Shown here one piece after another: positions 1 through 9,036 of a stretch of DNA of 31,176 nucleotides (positions within the stretch are counted from its first letter, which is position 1; each line of letters opens with the position of its first letter). Under the pieces are notes generated by a model. The model was not told the origin of the DNA and did no database searches. It worked only from the letters and a program-made list of their open reading frames with translations. Position numbers and translations under genes: made by a program. Origin of the DNA: Treponema sp. (lineage in GTDB: Bacteria; Spirochaetota; Spirochaetia; Treponematales; Treponemataceae); the NCBI GenBank assembly GCA_024691265.1, contig JAILNT010000113.1:1-31176 (forward strand), read 5' to 3'.

Positions 1-19
1 TAACAAATCCTCTATACAT
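1..19 (-). CDS. 5' end of a gene running off the left edge
   Basis: Only the first six codons are inside the window. On the minus strand an ATG at 19-17 opens a frame reading M-Y-R-G-F-V. It is preceded by a strong Shine-Dalgarno sequence, CGGAGG at 30-25, five bases upstream. The product cannot be identified from so little. It follows the lipoprotein gene on the same strand, but the terminator-like hairpin at 150-221 makes a separate transcript likely. Confidence 0.5.
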
Positions 20-149
20 AAAATCCTCCGTATATAAATTAGATTAATTGGGATTATGATGTAGAATTCTTATAAAAATCTTCAGTTTTCATCTTTTTGA
101 AAATTATTACAAAATATTATAATACTTAAAAATAACCTTATACTAAAAT

Positions 150-221
150 GTATTTTCTTTTAAAGAAAAATACACCCTAACTTAAAAACATTTCTTTAAG
201 CACAGCTTTTAAGTTAAGGTG
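150..221 (-). terminator. terminator after the M30-like lipoprotein gene
   Basis: Fifteen bases at 207-221 pair with 173-187 with one G-U pair (CACCTTAAC... against ...GTTAGGGTG). On the minus strand the stem is followed by a T-rich run. It lies directly downstream of the lipoprotein stop codon at 237. Confidence 0.65.
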
Positions 222-236
222 CATAATATAAATAAA

Positions 237-1862
237 CTACTGAACTAATACATAAAGCTTCTGAGAAGCAGAACCTTCAGAACTGAATGTTAAAGTAACA
301 TCTTCAGAAGAACTTTCTATAGTTCCAATCTCAATTAAATCCATACCATAAGGACGCAAAGCAGACTGAGAATCAAAACCATAAAGGGCAGGACCATCGC
401 AATAACTGATATTCCATAAATCAATAGCTGTCATAGTGTCTTTATTTTGATTGAAAGTCGGATACTCATAAGAATCATTATTTTCATTAAAAACACAGGC
501 TTCTGTATAAAATCTAAGTAAATCTGAAATTTCATAACTTGAAGCATTTACTTCATTTACAGCAGACACAACAGAATCTATATCAACACTATCATTATGA
601 CTCATTGCATACAGCAAAGACTGACCACCAAACTCACGCACAAGCCATGCACCAAAAGCATAAACAGAAGCATAAGATACAAGAGTTGCAGAATTATTAT
701 ATTCAAGACCACTATATCTATAGTAGCTTTCAAAAGTAGCAAGCCTGTTTTTAGGGCTATATGAATCTTTTATAGATAAAGACTTTTGCATCATATCTTC
801 ACAAAGCATAGAAAGCATTTCATTATACCAGGTAGAAGATTTAAGCCCCTTTTGTATACGCTTCATATTCCAGTTTATCATATGCTGGAATTCATGGGCT
901 AAAGTAGAATAAGTCATTGCAGGAAGACAAGCCGCAAAATATGAATCAAGATAAATATATTTTCCGCTATTAGAAAAATTAGCAATACCTGAAGCATAAT
1001 AATCTTTTGAATGGAAGTATCCAACTATTGTATTGGAAGAAGATTTTGAAAAATCATTACCAATATCATAAACAACAATATTTATCATTGTTCCTGTATT
1101 AGAGGCTTTATTCATGCTTATAGTTTCATTTGAAGAAGCAGAAAGTAAAAGTTCATCAGCTTCATTTCCGAAAACTCCACAGATTTCGTCATACATAGCA
1201 TCAAATTTAGAAGCAATAAGTTTTGCCCTACTAGAATTAATTGCTTTGCCATAACAAGTACCAGAAGATTTATATGAGCTTTCTGCAACCCAAACATAAC
1301 ATTTTTCACCAACAGCACGAAGCACTACATTTTCAAGAGAATAACAAGAAAGAGTACCATTATTTATACCATGGTCAACATAAATTGTATTTTCTGTGGT
1401 ATCAACAACAGGAGTAAGAACATTTGCTTCATATGAAGCTGGAGCAAGAAATTTAGAAGAAGAAAACTCAACATCTCCAACCTCAATTTCACCCATTTCA
1501 AGATTTATGGAATTTTCAACCGTCATAGCTCTATAAGATGTAGTTCCGCTATTAGAAGAATCTGTTAATTCAACATTTGTTGCAGAAGAAACATATCTAA
1601 CAGCTGAAGATTCTATAGAAGATGAAGTTGGATTAGTTTTTGTAAGATACAAAGTTTTTCCGGCAGGAAGACCTGAAATTGTCAGTGATTTTGTTGAAGA
1701 AGAAAGCTCGTATACTGGGGACGCAGAATCATAAGACCAAGAATCACTCTCTGTTGCAACAACAATAGAAGATTCCTCGTCAACTACATCAGAAACGAGA
1801 CCTGAACACCCAACAGACAAAAATGCCATTGACAGCACTAAGGCTAATGAAAAATTCCTCAT
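237..1862 (-). CDS. M30-like zinc metalloprotease lipoprotein
   Basis: The 541-residue protein begins with a signal peptide ending in the lipobox FLSVGC, so Cys19 should be lipid-anchored. A Ser/Thr-rich region of about 280 residues follows, then the zinc-protease motif HEFQHMI at 323-329. A downstream acidic cluster, WYNEMLSMLCED at about 345-356, fits the third metal ligand and matches the layout of peptidase family M30 (hyicolysin-type). I infer an envelope-attached, outward-facing protease of unknown substrate. The ATG at 1862 has a GGGGG ribosome-binding site about 7 bases upstream. It lies downstream of the permease/LolA/barrel genes, separated by 131 bases of AT-rich DNA, so it may have its own promoter. 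The family assignment rests on the motif and the overall plan. Confidence 0.75.
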   Translation of the reverse strand: MRNFSLALVLSMAFLSVGCSGLVSDVVDEESSIVVATESDSWSYDSASPVYELSSSTKSLTISGLPAGKTLYLTKTNPTSSSIESSAVRYVSSATNVELTDSSNSGTTSYRAMTVENSINLEMGEIEVGDVEFSSSKFLAPASYEANVLTPVVDTTENTIYVDHGINNGTLSCYSLENVVLRAVGEKCYVWVAESSYKSSGTCYGKAINSSRAKLIASKFDAMYDEICGVFGNEADELLLSASSNETISMNKASNTGTMINIVVYDIGNDFSKSSSNTIVGYFHSKDYYASGIANFSNSGKYIYLDSYFAACLPAMTYSTLAHEFQHMINWNMKRIQKGLKSSTWYNEMLSMLCEDMMQKSLSIKDSYSPKNRLATFESYYRYSGLEYNNSATLVSYASVYAFGAWLVREFGGQSLLYAMSHNDSVDIDSVVSAVNEVNASSYEISDLLRFYTEACVFNENNDSYEYPTFNQNKDTMTAIDLWNISYCDGPALYGFDSQSALRPYGMDLIEIGTIESSSEDVTLTFSSEGSASQKLYVLVQ

Positions 1863-1993
1863 AATTTATCCCCCTAAAGCGATAGTCAAAAGCCTTTTTT
1901 ACATCTCTTTTGAAAACTTTAAAGGATAAAATTACGTATAGAACTATTAACTTATATTATATATAGGTTTCCCGAAAAAACACGTTTTTTTTG

Positions 1994-3277
1994 TTAATAA
2001 TCCATAGAAATTGCTAAATAACTTCCAAAAGTAAGCTTAGGCGATACATAAGAACTTGTATCTCCATATTGAATCTTTAATCCTGTATCCAAATCTGCAT
2101 AAGGGAAAAAGCCCGATAAAATAACACCTGGCTTCACATAACCATAATTATTTCCAGAAGAATCTTTTTGAATATGAGAACCAGAAGCTCCGATTTTAAT
2201 ACTTTTATTGCTATATTTTATGCGACCATAAATATCATAGGCAACAGCCCTATAATGCTCCTTAGAAGAAGTTACATAATCTTCCTGATATTCCACATTT
2301 ATACCAAAATTCTCCCATTTACGATAAAAACCACAAGTCAATATCAAATCATAAAATGCAAGAATATCAACTTCTTTTAATAAAGAAAAACTATTTACTG
2401 TGCCAATACCCTGAACATAAAAATCTGTACCAAAAATAGTTTTTTTAATTTCGCTGCCTAACAAAGGTCTTTTATATTCAGAACTACGATTTCCAGTTTC
2501 AGATGGATATTTTCTTGCAAAAAAATTAAGAGCTGTATTAAATACTGTAAATTCTGCACTTGCCGCAAAAGACATATCATTCATTGACATTTGAGAAGAA
2601 GAACCACTACCACTATCTGTATATAAAGAAAAAACTGAAAAATTTGCAAAAGTACCAACTGGCACATTTAATAGCATAGAAGTTCCGCCTAATGAATCAT
2701 AAAGAATATCAGAAGAAAAACCGCCTCTGTCATCATCTGTATCATTTTCCTTATAACTTGTAAAAAGTCTTGTATACCCCCATGTTGTCTTTTTTTTACC
2801 TGCAGTTATAAAAGCTTTATCTAACAAAATATAAGTAAAATAAAGCTCATAAAGACTAAAAGTCACAGAACTACCAGGCATATAAGTTTTCATAGAGCCA
2901 TTTATAGAAATACATTTATCAGGACGAGCTGTAAAATATAAATAATTTGTAAAAGAAAAATAACCTGTTTTTTCAGTTTCTCCATCTTCTCTTATAGCAC
3001 CAGCACCAATATCGGCTTCCATATGCCCTGTAAATTTCAATGGAATCTTCCATTCATCAATAGCTATTACAACTTCACCTTTTTCACTCTTTTCCTCAGT
3101 TATAACAGCCTCTACATCTTCTACATCATCAAAAATTGAATCTTCATCAAATAAATCAGCAAAAGGCTCTTCATAACTTTCTTCTGTAGAAACAGATTCA
3201 GAAACAGTTTCAGTATCTTCTGAGAATACCGGAAACAGAAATAATAATAAAACAGGAAACAAAAAAAACTTTTTCAT
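1994..3277 (-). CDS. acidic beta-barrel-like outer-membrane protein
   Basis: From the ATG at 3277 the protein is 427 residues. An in-frame ATG at 3301 would add eight residues ahead of an otherwise perfect signal peptide (MKKFFLFPVLLLFLFPVFS), so I prefer the inner start, though neither has a strong ribosome-binding site. After the signal peptide comes a very acidic stretch (about residues 20-70). The remainder alternates short amphipathic segments with Gly/Ser/Asn turns, as in outer-membrane barrels, and ends in YLAISMDY. It is the last of a four-gene run behind two ABC permeases and a LolA-like protein. That suggests a role as the outer-membrane partner or cargo of a lipid or lipoprotein transport route. 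The family is not recognised. The acidic motif recurs in the upstream permease. Confidence 0.6.
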   Translation of the reverse strand: MKKFFLFPVLLLFLFPVFSEDTETVSESVSTEESYEEPFADLFDEDSIFDDVEDVEAVITEEKSEKGEVVIAIDEWKIPLKFTGHMEADIGAGAIREDGETEKTGYFSFTNYLYFTARPDKCISINGSMKTYMPGSSVTFSLYELYFTYILLDKAFITAGKKKTTWGYTRLFTSYKENDTDDDRGGFSSDILYDSLGGTSMLLNVPVGTFANFSVFSLYTDSGSGSSSQMSMNDMSFAASAEFTVFNTALNFFARKYPSETGNRSSEYKRPLLGSEIKKTIFGTDFYVQGIGTVNSFSLLKEVDILAFYDLILTCGFYRKWENFGINVEYQEDYVTSSKEHYRAVAYDIYGRIKYSNKSIKIGASGSHIQKDSSGNNYGYVKPGVILSGFFPYADLDTGLKIQYGDTSSYVSPKLTFGSYLAISMDY

Positions 3278-3313
3278 AAAAAATACCAGTCTAACTGTCA
3301 TTTTATAACAGTC

Positions 3314-4114
3314 TTATTTCACACTCATCATTTCAAGATAAGCTTTTGTATATATAGAATCATCAGCAGGAGCAAAAACAGCATTTGAAATAGAAATAAC
3401 TGTTCTTTCATATTCCATTTTCTCTCCTATTTTTTTACCTTTCAGATTATCTTGAATAGACATATTTACAGGTATTTTATATTCTCTACCATTATTAGAA
3501 GTCACAATTTGATATTTTGGCATTAATGTAGTTCTTAACTTTTGACCAGAAAAGCTATAATCTTCCTTCTTTCTTACAAGTCCGTCATTTATGGTAACCC
3601 ATATTTTAAGACCAGGATAATCTACATTTTTCACTTTTGCTTTTAACGAAAAACAAACACAAGATAAGCTGCCAAGCTTTACTTTTTCAGCAGTATCAAT
3701 TTCATAATCTCTTGCATAATGTTGAGGCATAAAATCTGAATTATTTGCATTTGTATCCTGAAACTTATCTTTTGCCGAAGTAAAAGTAAAACGTCTGTCT
3801 GCAGGGTCATAAAACCATATATTATTATCAAATTGCAGATATCCTTTACCTTTATCCTTACTAGGAGAAGAAATTAATATAGTCCATTTACCTTCATCAT
3901 CTCGGCGATACATTGTAGCTAAAGTTTCACTAGCACCTTCTCCCGGTTTACTCTGAATAACTCTATAAGCACCTCTAAAATCAGTACCATAAAAAGCAGT
4001 ATTATCCTCTGCAGCTTGAAGCAATTTTTCCATATCCAAATTAGCCTGAGCAACAAGGTAATTAGAAATTAAAAAAAATGTAGAAACAAGTCCATAAAAT
4101 ATATTTTTCTTCAT
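3314..4114 (-). CDS. LolA-like outer-membrane lipoprotein-sorting protein
   Basis: A 266-residue protein with an N-terminal signal peptide (cleavage probably near VAQA, residue ~23). The body is rich in beta-strand pairs of the type YRRDDEGKWTILISSP, LQFDNNIWFYDP and DRRFTFTSAKDKF. This is the pattern of the LolA/LolB-like fold used by COG2834-type lipoprotein-sorting proteins. Such proteins carry lipoprotein acyl chains across the periplasm after extraction by a LolCDE-type transporter, and two LolC/FtsX-type permeases are encoded immediately upstream. AGGAG lies a few bases ahead of the ATG at 4114. It should act in the periplasm. Whether its cargo is lipoproteins or another lipid is not shown by the sequence. 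Confidence 0.8.
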   Translation of the reverse strand: MKKNIFYGLVSTFFLISNYLVAQANLDMEKLLQAAEDNTAFYGTDFRGAYRVIQSKPGEGASETLATMYRRDDEGKWTILISSPSKDKGKGYLQFDNNIWFYDPADRRFTFTSAKDKFQDTNANNSDFMPQHYARDYEIDTAEKVKLGSLSCVCFSLKAKVKNVDYPGLKIWVTINDGLVRKKEDYSFSGQKLRTTLMPKYQIVTSNNGREYKIPVNMSIQDNLKGKKIGEKMEYERTVISISNAVFAPADDSIYTKAYLEMMSVK

Positions 4115-4149
4115 GTCATTCTCCTCTCTATATTAAATATAAATATCTA

Positions 4150-5439
4150 TTATTCAGTTACAGACAAAGCATTAGCCGGCATGATTTTTACAGATTTCCA
4201 AACAGAATAAAAAACAGCCAGTAAAGTGACTAAAACAACCGTACAAATACAAGTTGCAGCTCCTTGAATATCGAGCAAAGGTCTTACGTGACTATTAACA
4301 AGGAAAATATCAAAAGCTGGAATGAATGAAAAATCAAAAGCTGTAGAGCAAGCAGAAAGTACAAAAGATATTATAATTCCTCCAAGGCTACCTGATATTA
4401 ATAAAAACAAAGCTTCTGATAATAAAACTGCTAAAATAGAAGATTTTTTCATTCCTATAGCCATATAAATACCTATTTCATTAATTCTTTTCATAACAAG
4501 AACTCTATAAGTACTTCCTATTCCAGAAACAATTATTAAAACAAGAATTACTATAATAAAATATGCCACAATATACATAGCATCTGTAAGCAAACTTACC
4601 TCCGCTATATTTGCAAATAAAGGAATCAATGCATATTTTTCATTAACTTCACCAGAAGGCAGCTTGTCATAATATTCATTTTTATTTTTTTCTACTCTAA
4701 ACATCGAATATTTTTTTTCAAGTTCAGAATAATAGCTTTCATATTCTTTTGTATTTACATCTCTACCATTAAAATATATACATATTCTGTTTGCCCAGTC
4801 CTTGTCATACTCTAAAGCCTTTCTAAGGCAATTTATATCCATATAAGATGTATACATTCCAAAAAGGCTAGAATCCTTAAAAATTCCATGAACCTCAAGT
4901 TCTATAGTATTCAGGTATCCATTTTTTGTCCGTAACATAAATGTAACTTTATCACCAACTCTAGCACCAAGCATATTTGCAATAGGATTAGACAAAAGAA
5001 TACCATCACTAAAAGCCATTTTAGAAGCATCACCTTCAACATAATTAAAAAGAGAAAAAATCTTTTCTTCTTTTGTAAAATCAATTCCCTTTACGACTCT
5101 TTCTCTAACACCAGTACCTTCAAAATATAAAGATGATGACTGTGCATCATAATCAACTCTAGGAGAAATAGTTACATTAGACGGAAATATATTTTTCACT
5201 TCTTCTATAAACTCAGGAGAATTATTTACAGAAAGACTTCCAGCTTCAGCTTTTAATATCTGTAAGTCACCACCATAATATATTTTTGCTTTCGCAGAAA
5301 AAGCAGAAAGCATTCCTTTTATAAGAAAAATACTGAATAAAGATATTCCTATACCAATTGCACACACAAGAAATAAAGAAATATATTGTTTACTTCTATA
5401 AAATAGAGAACGAAAAGCCAATACAAATTGATACATCAT
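4150..5439 (-). CDS. ABC transporter permease, FtsX/LolC type (second of pair)
   Basis: The 429-residue protein has the MacB/FtsX architecture: one transmembrane helix near residues 17-40, a periplasmic domain of about 230 residues, then three helices near 280-305, 335-360 and 390-415. The segment MKRINEIGIYMAIGMKKS before the third helix is the coupling-helix region typical of LolC/LolE/MacB permeases. The start overlaps the stop of the preceding permease by four bases (ATGA at 5436-5439), so translation is coupled and a heterodimeric transporter is likely. The ATPase that should power it is not in this window. Lipoprotein release toward the LolA-like protein encoded just downstream is the most economical reading. 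Confidence 0.85.
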   Translation of the reverse strand: MMYQFVLAFRSLFYRSKQYISLFLVCAIGIGISLFSIFLIKGMLSAFSAKAKIYYGGDLQILKAEAGSLSVNNSPEFIEEVKNIFPSNVTISPRVDYDAQSSSLYFEGTGVRERVVKGIDFTKEEKIFSLFNYVEGDASKMAFSDGILLSNPIANMLGARVGDKVTFMLRTKNGYLNTIELEVHGIFKDSSLFGMYTSYMDINCLRKALEYDKDWANRICIYFNGRDVNTKEYESYYSELEKKYSMFRVEKNKNEYYDKLPSGEVNEKYALIPLFANIAEVSLLTDAMYIVAYFIIVILVLIIVSGIGSTYRVLVMKRINEIGIYMAIGMKKSSILAVLLSEALFLLISGSLGGIIISFVLSACSTAFDFSFIPAFDIFLVNSHVRPLLDIQGAATCICTVVLVTLLAVFYSVWKSVKIMPANALSVTE

Positions 5440-6884
5440 TTAGCTCCCTGCATAGCTTGTACGGGATTTGCCTGTAATGCGGTTTGAACTGGATAAATCC
5501 AAGCCAAAAAACCTAAAAACAAAGACAAAAGAAAAGAATTAAACAGATTTGAAAAAGTAATATGTGTTATAAGCTTATTTCCACCAAATAACTGAATTAA
5601 AAATTCATTAGAAAAAGTTATATTCATATTCTTAACAAAAAAAGCCATTACAACACCCAAAATACAACCTAGAATTCCTGAAATAACAGCGAGAATAAAA
5701 GTTTCTGAAAAACACATGGCACAAACATAAGCTCTTGAAGCTCCAATAGCCCGCATAGTACCTATTTCTCTACTTCTATCTAAAATATTTATAACAAGAG
5801 TATTATTTACAACTATAAAACCTGCAAAAAGAATAACCAATATGCCAACATTTAGAATAATACGCATCCAATATAAATACATTGCTGTATTACCAGCTGC
5901 AGCCCTCCATCCAACAGCTTCAATAGGCCAATTTTTCTCTTTAAATATTTTATTCAGACTTTTTATATTATCTTTTGTATTATTTGAATCTTTTAGGCTG
6001 CACACTATAAAATTCCATGAAAGACTTTCAGCTGAATTTGCATCTGTATCACACTCATGAACAATAGAATTATCATTTACTTCTTCTAATTTTTCAAAAT
6101 CATCATTAAAAACAGCATCGACATCTTCTGCATCAAAAAACAAAGATTCATCATCAAAACTTTCAGAAAAAAGAGCTTCTTGTTCTTCTGTCAAATCGAT
6201 ATTTTCATCATAAACCATTGCATTCATATCAAGTAGAGAACATACGGTTTTTGAATCTGCTATAGCAATATTTTCAAGTGTGCTATTCTCAACTCCGTAA
6301 GAATATATCGCTTTCACATCTGCTGCACGTATTCTAAAAGAAGCTCCGTCAGAAACTGTAAATTGTACACTATCACCAACAGAAAGATTTAATTTTTTTG
6401 CAACAACATCAGAAAGCATAACTCCTTTTTCGCCATTTTTATAAGGCTCGCCCTCAATTAAAGAAAGTGCTGTCATAGTTTTTAAATAAGATTCTCCGTC
6501 AGCACCAAAAAGATATATAGGAAATCTCGCAGCTTTACTTTCTATAAGAACCGAAGCAGAAAGTTGCGAAAATGAACTTTTTATATCATTAGAAGCTTTA
6601 ATAGTTTCCATTATTTCAGTATATGGAGTTAAAGTATTTATAGTTGTAAGTTTTCCGGTAACAGGAGTTTCATCACCAAATAAACAGAAAGAAACATCGT
6701 TTTTAGGTCTTATAACAATATCACCCGTAAAACTGTGTATAAAAGTTTCTTCAATTCCTCTTTCTGTACTATCAAAAACAGAATTAGTTACAACTAAAAG
6801 CATTATTGCAAAAGCAATAAATAAAATAATTACTATAGAACTTTTTCTAGCTATTATATTTTTATATGCAAGACGCAATAGCAT
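5436..6884 (-). CDS. ABC transporter permease, FtsX/LolC type, with acidic insert
   Basis: A 482-residue permease with an N-terminal helix (about 15-35), a long periplasmic domain and three C-terminal helices (about 335-360, 385-410 and 450-475). It carries the family segment NILDRSREIGTMRAIGAS. Compared with its partner it has an extra acidic stretch at about residues 225-290. Part of that stretch, SFDDESLFFDAEDVDAVF (242-259), closely resembles the acidic motif of the barrel protein encoded two genes downstream. A GAGG ribosome-binding site precedes the ATG. Normally an ATP-binding subunit would be encoded next to such a pair; instead the next gene upstream is a DNA invertase, 56 bases away. 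A weak promoter could lie in that gap. Confidence 0.85.
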   Translation of the reverse strand: MLLRLAYKNIIARKSSIVIILFIAFAIMLLVVTNSVFDSTERGIEETFIHSFTGDIVIRPKNDVSFCLFGDETPVTGKLTTINTLTPYTEIMETIKASNDIKSSFSQLSASVLIESKAARFPIYLFGADGESYLKTMTALSLIEGEPYKNGEKGVMLSDVVAKKLNLSVGDSVQFTVSDGASFRIRAADVKAIYSYGVENSTLENIAIADSKTVCSLLDMNAMVYDENIDLTEEQEALFSESFDDESLFFDAEDVDAVFNDDFEKLEEVNDNSIVHECDTDANSAESLSWNFIVCSLKDSNNTKDNIKSLNKIFKEKNWPIEAVGWRAAAGNTAMYLYWMRIILNVGILVILFAGFIVVNNTLVINILDRSREIGTMRAIGASRAYVCAMCFSETFILAVISGILGCILGVVMAFFVKNMNITFSNEFLIQLFGGNKLITHITFSNLFNSFLLSLFLGFLAWIYPVQTALQANPVQAMQGAK

Positions 6885-6940
6885 GACAAACCTCTTTTTT
6901 AATTTACTTTAATGTTTACATAATTGCAATGCTGAATACG

Positions 6941-7546
6941 TCACAACAAGACGATTCTTTCTTTTATAAAGCGATATATAGTATTTCTAGAAACTCCTAG
7001 TTTTTTTGCAATTACACTTTTCTTTTCACCTTTTAAAAGGCTCCAGCGAATGAAATCTTCTTTTCCAGAAAGCTTTAATACAGAAGATTTTCTTCCTACA
7101 GGTCTTCCTAATTTTTTTCCCTCCATTTTTACTCTTTTTAGAGCCATTTTAGTACGCTCTGAAATAAGTTGTCTTTCAATTTCAGAAGCAAGACCAAAAG
7201 CAAATGCTATAACCTTGCTTGTTATATTATCAGCAAGATTATAACCATCTTTTATAGTTATAACTTTAACACCCTTTTCAAGAAATATTTGTAGCACATT
7301 CATTATCATTACAAGATTTCTTCCTAGTCTTGAAATCTCAGTACATATAACAAGGTCATTTTCTTTTACATTAGCTATAATTTCTTTTCCTAGTTTACGT
7401 TTTTCAATACTTTTCGTTCCTGTTATTGTTTCATCTATCCATTTATCAACATGAATATTTCTATTTTTGCAATATTGAGATATTTCAACTCTTTGATTAT
7501 CAGTTGTTTGATTTCCTGTACTAACTCTGATATAGGCATAAACCAT
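6941..7546 (-). CDS. serine DNA invertase/resolvase, Mpi-like
   Basis: A 201-residue serine recombinase of the small resolvase/invertase class. AYIRVSTGNQ carries the nucleophile Ser9. SRLGR near residues 75-79 and SEIERQLISERTK near 120-132 are the conserved catalytic and dimer-helix segments. A C-terminal helix-turn-helix follows (KKSVIAKKLGVSRNTIYRFIKE, about 175-195), preceded by the GRPVGR linker. Length and N-terminus resemble the Bacteroides fragilis Mpi group of master invertases, which flip promoters of surface genes; this resemblance is from memory. GAGGAG lies about nine bases before the ATG. It is divergent from a porin gene that is half of a large inverted repeat. The context suggests that it inverts the neighbouring 4.3 kb segment. 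Confidence 0.9.
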   Translation of the reverse strand: MVYAYIRVSTGNQTTDNQRVEISQYCKNRNIHVDKWIDETITGTKSIEKRKLGKEIIANVKENDLVICTEISRLGRNLVMIMNVLQIFLEKGVKVITIKDGYNLADNITSKVIAFAFGLASEIERQLISERTKMALKRVKMEGKKLGRPVGRKSSVLKLSGKEDFIRWSLLKGEKKSVIAKKLGVSRNTIYRFIKERIVLL

Positions 7547-7572
7547 ATAAAAAACTCCTCAAAAAAAGCAAC

Positions 7573-7600
7573 ATTATCAACTAATTAAAAATAAAAGCAA
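7573..7600 (-). promoter_or_regulatory. putative promoter of the invertase gene
   Basis: On the minus strand TTGCTT (7600-7595) and GATAAT (7578-7573) are separated by 16 bases. They lie about 27 bases ahead of the invertase start codon. It reads away from the porin gene. Confidence 0.5.
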
Positions 7601-7607
7601 GCAGACT

Positions 7608-7623
7608 CCAAAAAAACGTTGGT
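7608..7623. other. candidate left recombination site
   Basis: CC, seven A, CGTTGG at the exact outer limit of the left repeat arm. CCAA and TTGG form a small inverted repeat around an AACGTT core. The equivalent position on the right arm (11888-11903, minus strand) is the same with nine A. Its position in the 5' untranslated region and next to the invertase gene makes it the best candidate crossover site. No experiment supports this. Confidence 0.45.
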
Positions 7624-7658
7624 TTAAATAAAACATGAAAATCATTAGGAGGATTTTT

Positions 7659-8957
7659 ATGAAAAAGTTATTAGGTGCAGCTGCAATCGCAGCCTTGGTA
7701 GCAGGAGCTGCAAGTGCAGACGTATCAATTAATATTAATGGACGTGTACGTGGAAATGCAGCAGAATGGAAGCTTGCTTCTGAAGAGGAAAATGCTTCTT
7801 TATATGCAAGTTTAGATGCTGAAAATGAAGATACTGTAGTTGCATCAGCTGCAAGTGATACATTGTCATTCAATGCAAGTAATGAATATGCAGGTGTAAA
7901 ATTTACATTTTCAAATAATATGACAGGTTCTGTAGGTTTTGATAGCTATACTGCATGGTTGAAATTTGGTAACCTAAAGCTTGATTTAGGAAATGGTGGA
8001 AAGCGTTCAATTGGTCGTGTAACAGGAGACCAGAATCACGTTTCTTTGCTTGAAGCAAATCTTTCAGGAAAAGGTGTAGTTTCTACAGGTTCTGATGCAG
8101 CAGGTTGGGAATGGAATACTGTAACATACGGAAATTCTGGAAAGCTCGGTATCAATAAGCAGATTGCTTCTTTTGGTAATGATGTAAATAACCTAAACAC
8201 TTCAAAATTACATTATGGTCTTGAGTACCCAGTAGTTGATGGTCTTACATTGAAGGCTTACTTAAATAAAGCTAGTGGTGCATGGAGCACACAAGATGAC
8301 GATGGCAATACAACAACAACAGTAAACAGCCAGTGGTCATTTGAAGCAGAATACAAGATGGCTGATACAGTTCAGCTTGCATTGGATGCTAAAATTATTC
8401 ATCGTCAGCAGGCATTTGGTCTTTATGTAAAGCCATTGATGGTTGAAAACCTCGATGCAGTATTGGGCTTTACATTTGCTCGTGATGCAAAGACTGCACA
8501 TGCAATCGATAAGACAAATACATACTGGGCAGTAGATGCACGTGCCCGCTATGCTGTTAGCGATGCAATGGCATTTACATTGTTTGCAAACCTCACAGGC
8601 TATGGTGACATCTACTCTACAAATAAAGATGAAGCTGACTTAGAATCTGGCTTAGCTTTGGATTTGACAGGAAACTTCACATATACAGTAAACGACCTTG
8701 CAAAGGTATTTGTTGAAGCTGAATATGCTACATTGACATTTGATTCTGACTATCAGAAAGGACTTTGGGGTGAAGATGAAGATATTGTACCAACAGCATT
8801 CACAACACAGCTTGGTGCAATTCTTACTGCAGGAAAGGGAGCAACAGTTACTCCAGCTCTTCGCCTCACAGTTGCAGGTCTTGGACTTGACAAAGATGCA
8901 GGATATGCACAGGGTATGTTGATTTCTTTACCAATCGTAACACGTGTTTGCTTGTAA
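7659..8957 (+). CDS. porin-like major outer-membrane protein, left allele
   Basis: A 432-residue protein with the signal peptide MKKLLGAAAIAALVAGAASA, cleaved before DVSININGRVRG. Repeated beta-strand/turn segments suggest an outer-membrane barrel. I use the ATG at 7659 because AGGAGG (7647-7652) sits six bases upstream; the in-frame ATG at 7635 lies upstream of that site. It is a close paralogue of the right allele. Blocks such as QQAFGLYVKPLMVENLDAV are identical, while loops such as GNDVNNLNTS and KASGAWSTQ differ. The leader between 7547 and 7658 shows a promoter for the divergent invertase but no convincing promoter toward this gene, so this copy may be silent in the orientation shown. 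Its strong terminator matches that of the paralogue. The exact family is not recognised. Confidence 0.85.
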   Translation: MKKLLGAAAIAALVAGAASADVSININGRVRGNAAEWKLASEEENASLYASLDAENEDTVVASAASDTLSFNASNEYAGVKFTFSNNMTGSVGFDSYTAWLKFGNLKLDLGNGGKRSIGRVTGDQNHVSLLEANLSGKGVVSTGSDAAGWEWNTVTYGNSGKLGINKQIASFGNDVNNLNTSKLHYGLEYPVVDGLTLKAYLNKASGAWSTQDDDGNTTTTVNSQWSFEAEYKMADTVQLALDAKIIHRQQAFGLYVKPLMVENLDAVLGFTFARDAKTAHAIDKTNTYWAVDARARYAVSDAMAFTLFANLTGYGDIYSTNKDEADLESGLALDLTGNFTYTVNDLAKVFVEAEYATLTFDSDYQKGLWGEDEDIVPTAFTTQLGAILTAGKGATVTPALRLTVAGLGLDKDAGYAQGMLISLPIVTRVCL

Positions 8958-8994
8958 TCTAATAGCTAGCGTTACAGCTTAAAATAGTACGATG

Positions 8995-9036
8995 AAGCCA
9001 GATTTTAAGGGATTTCCTTTAAAATCTGGCTTTTTT
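8995..9036 (+). terminator. terminator of the left porin allele
   Basis: AAGCCAGATTTTAA (8995-9008) pairs perfectly with TTAAAATCTGGCTT (9019-9032), followed by a T-run. The same hairpin closes the right allele. Confidence 0.9.

Larger units (their letters stand above)
7608..9036 (+). repeat. left arm of the porin-gene inverted repeat
   Basis: This arm carries the 5' site, ribosome-binding site, whole porin gene and terminator. It matches the right arm (10457-11903) in inverted orientation. The first ~140 bases differ at only two positions and the last ~150 bases at a handful. The middle mixes nearly identical blocks with divergent ones and length changes. Similarity stops abruptly outside CC-A7 at 7608-7616 and just after the terminator T-run. 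Confidence 0.93.

Noticed and set aside
1923..1993. Promoter for the M30-like lipoprotein gene (TATAAT-like boxes in the AT-rich gap)
   Set aside because: Several -10-like boxes are present but none has a convincing -35 box at the right distance, so I did not annotate one.
7610..7616. Poly-A tract (seven A on the left, nine on the right) as a slippage phase-variation tract
   Set aside because: It is in the untranslated leader and is only moderately long; a length effect on expression is possible but nothing here supports it over the inversion model.
7635..7658. In-frame upstream ATG extending the left porin by eight residues (same on the right at 11874)
   Set aside because: The AGGAGG ribosome-binding site lies after this ATG, and the signal peptide starts cleanly at the inner ATG.
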